From positions 1-18,499 of the forward strand of contig DATAYF010000470.1 in the NCBI GenBank assembly GCA_036272735.1: a stretch of DNA of 18,499 bases, written 5' to 3'. The position numbers and the translations under genes are program-made. Below, piece after piece: positions 1-7,190 of this stretch. The notes under the pieces were generated by a model that made no database searches, was not told the DNA's origin, and saw only the letters and a program-made list of their open reading frames with translations. Numbering within the stretch: position 1 is the first letter of the stretch; every line of letters starts with the position of its first letter. This DNA is from DATAYF01 sp036272735 (GTDB lineage: Bacteria; Chloroflexota; Ktedonobacteria; Ktedonobacterales; Ktedonobacteraceae).

Positions 1-618
1 TCCGAGTTTGGTGTAGATGCTGGCAAGATGGGCTCCAACGGTGCGGATACTGATACCCAAACGAACGGCTATTTCTTTGCTGCGTTCTCCGCGCGCTACT
101 CCCTGAAGAATTTCTCGTTCGCGCTCGGTCAGTTCCATGCCTGGAGCTGTGCCCAAAGAAGGCGTTGCATCTTTCGCTTGCGACGACGTCAGCGCAAACA
201 CACGCGCCAGCATTTCCGGTTGGAGGAGCACTTCACCACGCGCTGCTGCCCGGATCGCATGAAAAAGTGTTTCACGATTGGTGTCTTTTAGAAGGTAGCC
301 GCAGGCACCTGAGCGGAGTCCACGCACCATCAGATCATCTTCGTTGTACGTGGTCAGGATAACCACCGCAATCTGTGGCCAGGTATTGCGGATATGCGCA
401 ATGGCCTCCAGCCCATCCATACCCGGCATCCGCAAGTCCATCAGGACCACATCTGGTTGGAGTTCCTCCACCACGCGTAGCGCGGTTGCGCCATCCGCTG
501 CGTCTCCTACCAGGGCAAATCCTTCCCCTGCCAGTTCTAACATCATACGCAAGCCCTCCCTGACCACCAGGTGGTCATCGACAACCACCACGCGGATGAT
601 CCCTGGCTTATTGCTCAT
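1..618 (-). CDS. NarL/FixJ-type response regulator (C-terminus cut by window edge)
   Basis: DNA-binding response regulator of a two-component system. My translation of the minus strand from the ATG at 618 stays open to base 1 and gives 206 codons. Residues 8-120 form the receiver: an acidic pair at D14-D15, phosphoacceptor D61 in LMDLRMPGMDG, T89 and K111 (GYLLKDT). Residues 162-206 are a LuxR-type helix-turn-helix (LTEREREILQGVARG, then RTVGAHLASIYTKLG). NarL proteins are usually about 215 aa, so only some 10 residues should be missing. The start overlaps the end of the kinase gene by 11 bases (608-618), which suggests translational coupling. The receiver keeps all its key residues although the partner kinase is interrupted. 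The promoters it controls cannot be told from sequence. Confidence 0.93.
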   Translation of the reverse strand, partial: MSNKPGIIRVVVVDDHLVVREGLRMMLELAGEGFALVGDAADGATALRVVEELQPDVVLMDLRMPGMDGLEAIAHIRNTWPQIAVVILTTYNEDDLMVRGLRSGACGYLLKDTNRETLFHAIRAAARGEVLLQPEMLARVFALTSSQAKDATPSLGTAPGMELTEREREILQGVARGERSKEIAVRLGISIRTVGAHLASIYTKLG

Positions 619-1465
619 CGCATCTGCCTCCATCTATTCTCGTAAGTTTCAAGCGAATGATGGTTCCTTTCCCGGTGGCGCTGATAATCTGAAGGTACCC
701 TTGCAGCAAACGCGCACGTTCGCGCAATCCAAGCAAACCATCATGACCGGCCTGCCGAGCTGTGGCTTCCGGGTCAAAACCGATCCCATCATCCCCTATC
801 TCAAACGTGAGTCCCTGTTGGTCGCCGTTCGCGCAGATCCAGGCACGTGTTGCCTGCGCGTGGCGAGCAATATTCATTAAGCCTTCAGCAGCCAGGCGTA
901 GGAGATGCTCATGCAAAGCAGGTGGAAGCAGTAGCGTTTCCGGCAGGGAACAAGCACAGGAGATACCAGTGGCGGAGGTAAAGCGTTGGATTTCGACTTG
1001 GACTTCCTGGGCAAAGCTCTGCGAGTCCTGCGTGTCGGCGCGCAAATCCTCAATCGCCGCGCGCGCCTCGGTGATCGTTGCCCGTACGCGCGTCATCGCC
1101 TGTTGCACGATGGCCCACGCCTGATCGGCCTACTGTTTGAACAACAAGGCATCGATCGTTTCCAGTTGCATAGTCAAACCAACCAGCCCCTGGGCTAGTG
1201 TATCGTGGAGTTCACGCGCCTGGCGCTGGCGCTCGGCGATCAACGTAAGGTCTTCCACCTCCACAGCGTATTCCTCTAACTGTCTGTGAGCGCTTGCCAA
1301 CTGCTCATGCGCAGTCTTGAGTTCCGCGTGGGCGCTTTCCAGTTCGCACATGAAGGTCTGGTCTCGCTGGTGAGCTCGACCCTGCCGGATAGAGAGCAAG
1401 ACACACGCGATGACAAACAAGATCAGCGTTGTACTCCCGGTTATGGCGTCGACCAACTTATTCAC
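608..1465 (-). pseudogene. NarL-partner sensor histidine kinase split by an in-frame TAG
   Basis: HisKA_3/HATPase_c sensor kinase expected to phosphorylate the adjacent response regulator. The first part (GTG at 1465 to 1130, 111 aa) has one membrane helix (about residues 8-26), a charged coiled-coil-like stretch (31-75) and the H-box AERQRQARELHDTLAQ with phospho-His H87. A TAG at 1132-1130 then stops translation, but the same frame continues at once into the linker and a good ATPase domain: N-box EGLMNIARHA, G1 box GDDGIGFDPE and GLLGLRERARLLQG, ending TAA at 608. An ATG at 1108 could start the second half. The frame also extends upstream to an ATG at 1537 that has AAGGAGG 13 bases before it, interrupted by another in-frame TAG at 1528-1526. 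The GTG at 1465 has no clear ribosome-binding site. A recent nonsense mutation, a sequencing error and readthrough all remain possible. Confidence 0.82.
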
Positions 1466-1644
1466 AGTTAATAGCCAAGGAGCAATCGTCTGAGCAATGA
1501 ATCTTATCCCATTCAGACAAACTATCTACACGAGCATGCAGTGGCCTGTTCCTCCTTGGACCTCTTGTTCTTCAGATAAATGTGCTTGTTCACTCGATAC
1601 CTATTCTGAATTACAGGATAGAACATTTCCTACCTATCAACCCT

Positions 1645-2754
1645 CTATCTATTTCCGGTCAAGTTGTTCCGGCCAAGTTGTCCCGCCAACAAAGGGGCTG
1701 GTCTTTCCGGCTGACTGGCAATTTGAACATGCGCGCCGCTCAGCGAAGCCTGCTCAAAAGCCAGCATCGTTTCCAATACATGATAAGCAAGCTCCCCACT
1801 GGCTCTGTTCGATTGCTTATGAAGAAGCGCATAGGCCATATCCGCCACACCGATGCCACGAGTAAATTCATTGCTATAGGGCTGCGGCAATTCTTGCCAA
1901 TCATCGCCCCCTTTTGAAATACGTACCAGGCCACCGTGATAGTTCGGGTCCGGCACGCTTAGCGTTCCCTCGGTGCCATAGATTTCCAGGCGCGGCAGAC
2001 TATGCCCACGATGTATGTCGTAGCTAAAAATCAGTGTACCGGTAGCTCCGCAAGCAAAATCGAACACTCCAGTTATATGGGTCGGCGTTTCTACCGCTAT
2101 GCGCCTCCCCTGGTGCTCTCCACGCTGCACCACACGTTCAGCGAACGGCGTACGTGCCGTCCCGGTAACACGCTGGACCGAACCAAGCATATTGACCAGG
2201 TCCGTCAGATAGTATGGCCCCATATCGAGCAGAGGACCAGCCCCCCGCTGGTACATAAAGTCACGATTGGGGGCTCCACCCTCGGCATGAATAGCGAAGC
2301 AGGCGAATGCCGCGATGGGTGCTCCAATCTCGCCCTCATCAATCAGCCTGCGACATAACTGATGGGCCTCTCCCAGAAAGGTATCGGGCGCGTTCCCCAA
2401 TAACACACCTTTTGACCGTGCCGCTTCCAGCACACGCTGACCCTCTTCGAGCGTGACCGCAAACGGCTTTTCGGTGAACACGGACTTATCGGCTAAGATC
2501 GCTGCGAGGCTTACCTGAGCATGAACCTTCGGAATGGTCAGATTGATGACGATCTGGATCTCCGGGTCCGTCAGTAGCTCTTCTACAGTGCAAACTTTAG
2601 AAATGTTCCACTGCTGCGCCACAGCTCGCGCCCTTTCCATGTCTATATCGGAGCAGGCGGCAATCTCAAGGATGTCGAACTTTCGACAGCCGTTGATGTA
2701 GGCTTTGCTGATTATCCCGGTACCGATAATTCCGACCTTAACCTTTGTTGCCAT
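1645..2754 (-). CDS. Gfo/Idh/MocA-family NAD(P)-dependent sugar oxidoreductase
   Basis: Cytoplasmic oxidoreductase of 369 aa for a sugar, inositol or sugar-acid substrate. The N-terminal Rossmann fold carries KVGIIGTGIIS (GxGxxG at residues 8-13), and the family's EKP motif lies at E95-K96-P97 (FTEKPFAV). The C-terminal alpha/beta domain includes GPLLDMGPYYLTDLVN, where the catalytic His seen in many relatives is Tyr, as I recall for one subfamily. I chose the ATG at 2754 because it gives the normal N-terminus and has an AAGGGG-like ribosome-binding site. The longer in-frame start at 2835 would add 27 residues unlike the family. It overlaps the end of the upstream isomerase gene by 17 bases, so the two are probably co-translated. 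Length is typical. The substrate cannot be fixed from sequence. It ends in TAG, the only intact gene here that does. Confidence 0.9.
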   Translation of the reverse strand: MATKVKVGIIGTGIISKAYINGCRKFDILEIAACSDIDMERARAVAQQWNISKVCTVEELLTDPEIQIVINLTIPKVHAQVSLAAILADKSVFTEKPFAVTLEEGQRVLEAARSKGVLLGNAPDTFLGEAHQLCRRLIDEGEIGAPIAAFACFAIHAEGGAPNRDFMYQRGAGPLLDMGPYYLTDLVNMLGSVQRVTGTARTPFAERVVQRGEHQGRRIAVETPTHITGVFDFACGATGTLIFSYDIHRGHSLPRLEIYGTEGTLSVPDPNYHGGLVRISKGGDDWQELPQPYSNEFTRGIGVADMAYALLHKQSNRASGELAYHVLETMLAFEQASLSGAHVQIASQPERPAPLLAGQLGRNNLTGNR

Positions 2755-3505
2755 GTGCCAGCCCCTTTTTGACCAGGTATGTATAGCTCTTCTCCACAGC
2801 TTCCAGCATATCGGTCGCACACTCATCAAGCTCAATGATCACCCATCTGGCATGATCCTGACTAGATTGGACGATACCAGCGATATCGACCTTTCCTTCA
2901 CCAACGGCAGTCATCGGTTGGCCTTTTACCGTGGGGCCATCCTTAATGTGCAGAAGCGGCGCTCGAGAACCCAGCTTTTTGACCTCGGTGACAGGATCAT
3001 CACCTCCGGTCTGCGCCCAGTAGACATCCAGTTCAAAGCTAACGGTCGGCGCTACATACTCGCGCAGTAACTCGTGGGCGCTCTTGCCATCGAATCGGTT
3101 TTCGAACTCCCACCAATGGTTGTGATAGCATAGGGTCAGACCAGAACGGCGTATGACCTCATCGGCTTCGTTTAAGCGCTCGGCCACCGCTTTGACACTA
3201 TCGATGCTCTTGAATTCATCAGGAGATTGAGAAAGCATGACATATTTACAGCCTACCTGAACCGCACGCTCCATGAGCCACTGCCTTGACTCGTCAATGG
3301 GTAATTTCCCCAACCCAACGCTCGGCAGTTGCAATCCTAGATCGTTGACAAAGCGCAGGCGATCCTTTTGCTCATCGGCGAAGAGGTCCAGGCCACCTTC
3401 CACGCCAATATAGCCGATATCCGCGATCCTTCGCAAAACTCCTTGAAAGTCGTTCGCGACCTCACGGCGTACAGTATACAATTGTAGGGCTATCGGTTTT
3501 GGCAT
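2738..3505 (-). CDS. Sugar phosphate isomerase/epimerase (xylose-isomerase-like TIM barrel)
   Basis: AP-endonuclease-2 superfamily TIM-barrel protein of 255 aa, a family that isomerises or epimerises sugars and inositol derivatives with a divalent metal. Visible are the N-terminal strand IALQLYTVRREV, the metal-site strands LCYHNHWWEF and VSFELDVYWAQTGG, and LLHIKDGP towards the C-terminus. The ATG at 3505 has a clear ribosome-binding site (AGAGGAG). It is the first gene of an operon with the Gfo/Idh/MocA oxidoreductase, a pairing common in inositol and rare-sugar catabolism. The promoter at 3755-3782 implies a leader of about 240 bases. Family is confident, substrate unknown. Confidence 0.9.
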   Translation of the reverse strand: MPKPIALQLYTVRREVANDFQGVLRRIADIGYIGVEGGLDLFADEQKDRLRFVNDLGLQLPSVGLGKLPIDESRQWLMERAVQVGCKYVMLSQSPDEFKSIDSVKAVAERLNEADEVIRRSGLTLCYHNHWWEFENRFDGKSAHELLREYVAPTVSFELDVYWAQTGGDDPVTEVKKLGSRAPLLHIKDGPTVKGQPMTAVGEGKVDIAGIVQSSQDHARWVIIELDECATDMLEAVEKSYTYLVKKGLAHGNKG

Positions 3506-3821
3506 ATTTATACTCCTCTTCTTTTCTGTGGCTGAATACTACAATAGACAAGCTCAGCATGAAAAGCAGGTGTTGATGATAGAGGCAAGGAATAATGCAC
3601 GCGCGGGTGCATTCCTGTTTGGTGGCATGAGGATATTTGTTGTTGTGCTGGCTGGAAGCTTCTTTGCATTGCACCGTCCCTGAACTAACGCTTCCCTGCT
3701 TCTGTGCAAGCCTGGAAAAAGACTACGACGCTACGTTATCCGGCTACAGTTGAGTGTATACGGCTCTTTATAGCGTTGTCAATTGGAAATTACGACATAA
3801 AATCTTTTCTTTACTCACTAG
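3506..3821. other. Intergenic leader/promoter region of the sugar operon
   Basis: No convincing gene on either strand. The long minus-strand reading frame here has an unconvincing composition (many His, Cys and Tyr, no domain). The region holds the operon promoter (3755-3782) and a hairpin with 7-bp arms at 3594-3600 and 3607-3613 (AATGCAC/GTGCATT, six-base loop). That hairpin lies about 90 bases before the isomerase start, where it could be an operator or leader structure. Confidence 0.5.
3755..3782 (-). promoter_or_regulatory. Sigma70-like promoter of the sugar isomerase/oxidoreductase operon
   Basis: On the minus strand TTGACA (3782-3777), a 16-base spacer and TATACA (3760-3755) match the housekeeping consensus in 11 of 12 positions. 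The start site would be near 3748. It points at the isomerase gene, the first intact gene downstream on that strand. Confidence 0.6.
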
Positions 3822-3992
3822 TTGCTATACGAGCACTGGGAACCAACACATGACTGGCAGCAGATCCGTCCTTTGCTCAAAGATTCGGCGCAGATCGCCT
3901 ATGAAATCATCTGGCCTGTGATCTTATGGGAGGTCACGCCCAAAGAACGTGTTGTGGAAATGGGAATGTCCCAAAGATTCCTCCGAAAATAA
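3822..3992 (+). pseudogene. Transposase/integrase N-terminal remnant
   Basis: An open stretch of 56 codons after a TAG reads LLYEHWEPTHDWQQIRPLLK and continues DSAQIAYEIIWPVILWEVTP, ending QRFLRK and TAA at 3992. From memory this resembles the N-terminal region of a transposase/integrase family that is abundant in Ktedonobacter, just before and into its helix-turn-helix. No ATG, ribosome-binding site or catalytic domain is present. It stops 4 bases before the truncated GH32 gene, so this is probably a recombination scar. The family assignment is a recollection, not a search. Confidence 0.45.
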
Positions 3993-3995
3993 AAC

Positions 3996-4670
3996 GTGAT
4001 GGACAAAGTTGCTCAGAGTCTCATATCATCATACAATAATGCCAGAAGAGAGGACGAGCGCGTAGATAAGTCATCACCATATACACCACACTATCATTTT
4101 TTCCCGCAGCATGATTTTATGAATGATCCCAACGGTTTAATCTATTTCGAAGGCGGATATCATCTCTTCTACCAGCATCTCTGGCCTCGACATTGGGGCC
4201 ACGCCGTCAGCGCGGATCTTGTGCACTGGCAGATTCTGCCGCTCGCGTTGCGGCCCGATGAACCAGGTGATATCTGGTCCGGTAGCGTTGTTGCGGACGA
4301 CAATAACAGTAGCGGCTTCTTCCCAGATGGCAGCGGACTGGTAGCGATCTTTACTCAGCAGCAGGCAGAGCGTGCTGCACCGTTGGGTCCGCAGATCCAA
4401 AGCATCGCGTATAGCTCTGATCGTGGCCGCACGTGGACAATGTATGCGCATAACCCGGTTATCCCGAACCCGGGCGAGCAAGATTTCCACGATCCCTACG
4501 TATTCTGGCATGATGCCAGCAAAGCCTGGGTAATGGTTGTGATGTTTCGGGGTGATCGTGTGCGTATCTACCGCTCTCCAGATTTAAAACAGTGGGAACT
4601 GGCTAGCGCATTCGGAGTAAGCGAGGGTCAGAGAGGGGATCTGCTCTGCCCTTCAAGGGGCGGGCTGTAA
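3996..4670 (+). pseudogene. Glycoside hydrolase family 32 (sucrose/fructan hydrolase), truncated
   Basis: N-terminal part of a GH32 beta-fructosidase, the invertase/levanase/sucrose-6-phosphate hydrolase family that hydrolyses fructosyl bonds. In 224 residues it shows FMNDPNGL with the nucleophile Asp (D44), YHLFYQH, WGHAVSADLVHW and WSGSV. It also shows FHDPYVFW, where the usual Arg of the RDP motif is His (H165). GH32 enzymes are about 480 aa. This one stops just before the ECP motif that supplies the acid/base Glu, and the last dozen residues (EGQRGDLLCPSRGGL) no longer resemble the family. The rest of the propeller and the beta-sandwich domain are absent, and I could not find them in other frames downstream. 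There is no clear ribosome-binding site before the GTG/ATG start (3996/3999). An active enzyme is very unlikely. Confidence 0.85.
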
Positions 4671-5021
4671 TGGCTTACTTATTGCAGGTTCCAGAGACCT
4701 ATTGTGCAATGGGATCAGCATCCCTGTGCTCAACGAGGATGAGGAACGATCTCTCTTACACAACAGGTCTCCTGAGATTGCATTATGTAAATCCTAACAT
4801 GTTGAGGTTAACTGGTGATTCATCTGCTGGCAAGCCATGGAAACTTTTTGGCAACGCTCTTCGTCATTCGCTGTAGGGACCATAGCGCATGTTGAAACAG
4901 AAGGTTGAAGCCTGAAGCTGAAAAGGCAAGACTCCAACCTCATCAACATACACTTACTTCCCATCATGATCAATAAGCCTCTGGACTGCATGTACGAGAT
5001 CTTGCAGATAATGTGAATTAA
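4671..5021. other. Non-coding debris between two gene fragments
   Basis: No recognisable gene. A 68-codon plus-strand frame (4670-4876) has no family features. An imperfect inverted repeat (arms 4695-4706 and 4759-4770, 11 of 12 matching) may be a mobile-element trace. A minus-strand stretch ending near 4965 translates as PLVGVNSHYLQDLVHAVQRL, which looks protein-like, but I cannot assign it. The region is AT-richer than the coding regions around it. Confidence 0.4.
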
Positions 5022-5294
5022 CACCAACAAGAGGGGTCTGTAGATATCCACGTATATCGCACCTCCAAACGGCTCGGTTTAATCGGTCCCAGAGTAAGTG
5101 CGGACCAGGCTCATACCGTTTTTGCACACATGGTTCCGCCCGAATGGGTCTACGCGTTGCATGTCAACCTGATCCGCCACGGACAGCAGATCTGCCATGC
5201 TCAACGGCCCGCCTGCGACGCTTGTCCACTCTACATGGAATGTGCCTATGTGGGGAGTGTGAATTCAGAAGAAACCACGATTATCCGCTACTAA
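5022..5294 (+). pseudogene. nth: Endonuclease III C-terminal remnant
   Basis: A 90-codon open stretch, following a stop codon and lacking a start, encodes the C-terminal half of endonuclease III, the base-excision-repair DNA glycosylase/lyase. It reads SVDIHVYRTSKRLGL, with the catalytic Asp of the VDTHVxR motif, then VFAHMVPPEWVYALHVNLIR and HGQQICHAQ. It next shows the full [4Fe-4S] signature C-x6-C-x2-C-x5-C (CHAQRPACDACPLYMEC) and ends TAA at 5294. The helix-hairpin-helix and everything N-terminal are missing. I found nothing resembling them between 4670 and 5021. It is a 3' fragment left by rearrangement, not a gene. Confidence 0.8.
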
Positions 5295-5339
5295 CCAATC
5301 AAAAAATATCCTTTCACCTTCACTATTGGAATGCTTTTT

Positions 5340-5389
5340 GTATTGAAGAACGCTGATGGTTGCATGTAACCATCAGCGTTCTTCAATAC
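5340..5389. repeat. 22-bp perfect inverted repeat (long hairpin)
   Basis: Arms 5340-5361 and 5368-5389 are perfect reverse complements around the loop GCATGT. Lying between convergent transcripts it could act as a bidirectional terminator, although neither side has a U tract. It could equally be a small palindromic mobile repeat. Its inner arm contains the CGCTGATGG word found in other intergenic palindromes of this window. Confidence 0.9.
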
Positions 5390-5455
5390 GTCTCGCATTT
5401 TCTCTAGCTCCAAAAATATACACAACACTCATTATATTGATGTTTGCTGATTGTC

Positions 5456-5519
5456 CTATGGCACCATGGCACCATAGCACCATAGCACCATAGGACCATA
5501 GGACCATAGGACCATCAGC
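5456..5519. repeat. 8-bp tandem repeat, eight units
   Basis: Eight consecutive 8-base units of the form CCATRGSA: CTATGGCA, CCATGGCA, two CCATAGCA, three CCATAGGA and a final CCATCAGC. Variants are grouped in order, as expected from slippage. The first unit (CCTATGG at 5455-5461) is the reverse complement of CCATAGG in the later units, so the array can fold back on itself. It is non-coding. Confidence 0.9.
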
Positions 5520-5613
5520 GTTTATCTATGTGTTTTGCGCCTATTCATCTTTATGTGCCTGGATCATTGGGAGGTATAGCATTATTATATTTTTTATACA
5601 CTTAAAACTATAC

Positions 5614-6723
5614 TCACAACATCTGCTGAAGGAGTTGCTCCGCGAAGACCGCCTTTTCGCCTTCGCCTCCTACGGCGTTGACGGCAATCGTGTGCAGATC
5701 GCCAGAGCCGATACCTACCTCCTGTAAATGCTGCGGTAAGCCCAGGTGGGCAATCAGATCGCGCACGGCGGTGGCAGCAGTAACGGCTTGCGTGGCGGTA
5801 GTGGCGTCATTTTCGGATACTAGCAGGTGCAGCACCTGGGCGATGCGGCTCAGTTGCGCCGCGTGCTGTGCTGCCATTGCCTGCATCACAACCGGAAGCG
5901 TGATACACGAGGTGATGCCGTGCGGCACATGATAGCTTGCTCCCATACTACGACCAAGGTTATGACTAAGTCCCATGGGGGCGTTGGTCGAACCAAAGAA
6001 GCTCATCCACTCGGCAAGCTGTAGCTCGGTGCGAATCTCCACGTCTTCAGGTCTGGCCTGCGTCTGGGGTAGATAGGTAAAGATTTTTTGTATAGCCTCC
6101 AGAGCTAGCACATCATTGACAGGATGTGCGCCTGGAGCATAGAGTGCTTCCACGGCGTGATCCAGGGAGCGAATACCCGATGAGACCCATAAGCGTGCGG
6201 GTGTTGCCAGCGTCAATTCGGCATCCAGGATGACGCTACGTGGGACAAGTCCCGGCGCGCCAAGCCCCTTTTTTCTCTGCTGAGCTTCATCAGTATAGCC
6301 CGCGCCCCCCGAATATTGGGCGGCTGAAAGGGTAGTGGGGATGGCAATGTGCGGCAGAAAAGTATGGCGCTCCTGAAACAGCGTGTGGGCAATCACCTTG
6401 GTGGCATCTATCGGACTCCCACCACCGACGCTGATCAGGATATCTACGTGCCTGGCGCGTGCCAGTTCAGTTGCCCTGGTAATTCCTCCCATCGGAGCAT
6501 GCTCTCCGATATCATGGAATACTTCAACCGCTGTGGTGCCGAGTGCCTGCACAATTGTTTTGATGACATCGGTCTTCGTCGCTAACGAGTTGCCTGTCAC
6601 AATGAGCGCGTTTGTGCCTTTGTAGCGTTGAACTTCATCCGCCAGGCGCTTGACGCTGCCAGCCCCAAACACAATATGTTCCTGCGGTATAAAAGTATAT
6701 TCACCGTGCAGTGTCGTTGCCAT
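5614..6723 (-). CDS. Iron-containing alcohol dehydrogenase / maleylacetate-reductase-like
   Basis: NAD(P)-dependent dehydrogenase of the Fe-ADH superfamily, 369 aa. The N-terminal nucleotide domain has FGAGSVKRLADEV and GGGSPIDATK (residues 100-109). IPTTLSAAQYSGGAGYTDE follows, a pattern closest to maleylacetate reductases. In the C-terminal domain three expected metal His ligands are visible: H189 (SLDHAVEAL), H254 (GLSHNLG) and H268 (HVPHG). The position of the fourth ligand, Asp in FucO-type enzymes, is Arg185 (GIRSLDH). Maleylacetate reductases also lack that Asp, so metal dependence is doubtful. The ATG at 6723 has a GGAGAG ribosome-binding site. It reads the same way as azlCD upstream, but 140 bases with a palindrome separate them, so it is probably a separate transcript. 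No aromatic-degradation genes lie nearby, and the substrate is open. Confidence 0.88.
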   Translation of the reverse strand: MATTLHGEYTFIPQEHIVFGAGSVKRLADEVQRYKGTNALIVTGNSLATKTDVIKTIVQALGTTAVEVFHDIGEHAPMGGITRATELARARHVDILISVGGGSPIDATKVIAHTLFQERHTFLPHIAIPTTLSAAQYSGGAGYTDEAQQRKKGLGAPGLVPRSVILDAELTLATPARLWVSSGIRSLDHAVEALYAPGAHPVNDVLALEAIQKIFTYLPQTQARPEDVEIRTELQLAEWMSFFGSTNAPMGLSHNLGRSMGASYHVPHGITSCITLPVVMQAMAAQHAAQLSRIAQVLHLLVSENDATTATQAVTAATAVRDLIAHLGLPQHLQEVGIGSGDLHTIAVNAVGGEGEKAVFAEQLLQQML

Positions 6724-6834
6724 CGTGCTTGCTCTCCATTCATCGTCTTGCTATTGGTGGCGCTCTATTTTTCCCTGCCCTCTATGATTAGCGGGACACA
6801 AGAGACCTGGCGCACAGTGTACATCGACACTCGC

Positions 6835-6856
6835 TGATGGCCCCATGGGGCCATCA
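6835..6856. repeat. 22-bp perfect palindrome after azlD (possible terminator)
   Basis: A self-complementary 22-mer that can fold as a 9-bp stem with loop CATG. Its arms begin TGATGG and end CCATCA, flanking CCCCATGGGG. It sits 8 bases past the azlD stop, where a terminator is expected, but no U tract follows. It shares CGCTGATGG (6832-6840) with the repeats near 5350 and 5512. Confidence 0.7.
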
Positions 6857-6863
6857 ATGATTT

Positions 6864-7190
6864 TCAATGTAGCGCATTAAATGCTATCTGTACTATCCAT
6901 AATACCAGCATCCCTACCACAATCGTCAAGAGCACATTGCGTGTACGCCACGCCACAAGAACTGCGAGGATGCCTGCTATCCAGCGCGGATTTGCGAGCG
7001 AGGCTGTGATAGTGTTGTTCGGAAGGAAAAGTTGCGGCAAGATGATGGCTGAGAGCACCGCTATCGGCACAAAGCGCAGAATACTTAAGAGGCGCGGTGG
7101 TATCTCCATCTTCCCAAAGAAGACAATAAACGAGAGGCGAATGGCATAAGTGATCACCCCAATAGCGAGGATCATGAGCCAGGTTATCAC
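6864..7190 (-). CDS. azlD: AzlD-family branched-chain amino acid exporter small subunit
   Basis: Small integral membrane protein of 108 aa, almost entirely hydrophobic with about four helices. It begins MITWLMILAIGVITYAIRLS, which carries the TYAIR-type motif of AzlD/YgaH. With AzlC it forms the two-component exporter of branched-chain amino acids (the family also includes methionine/valine exporters such as YgaZH). The start is GTG at 7190, overlapping the azlC stop in GTGA (7187-7190), typical translational coupling. Length is normal. Which amino acid is exported cannot be told. Confidence 0.88.
   Translation of the reverse strand: MITWLMILAIGVITYAIRLSFIVFFGKMEIPPRLLSILRFVPIAVLSAIILPQLFLPNNTITASLANPRWIAGILAVLVAWRTRNVLLTIVVGMLVLWIVQIAFNALH

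Larger units (their letters stand above)
5295..5613. other. Repeat-rich intergenic region between convergent genes
   Basis: No gene is supported. This AT-rich stretch separates the endonuclease III remnant (plus) from the alcohol dehydrogenase gene (minus). It contains the long hairpin at 5340-5389 and the 8-bp tandem repeat at 5456-5519. Confidence 0.6.

Noticed and set aside
344..880. Long plus-strand frame of 178 codons
   Set aside because: Antisense to the response regulator and kinase, which have clear domains. Its own product is low-complexity Ser/Thr-rich and has no motif.
3462..3674. 70-codon minus-strand frame upstream of the sugar isomerase
   Set aside because: No domain, odd composition, and it runs over the start of a well-supported gene. 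The region is better explained as promoter and leader.
4670..4876. 68-codon plus-strand frame after the GH32 fragment
   Set aside because: It does not continue GH32 and has no ribosome-binding site or family features. Treated as debris.
5455..5520. CRISPR array suggested by the tandem repeat
   Set aside because: Units are only 8 bases and directly adjacent, with no spacers and no cas genes.
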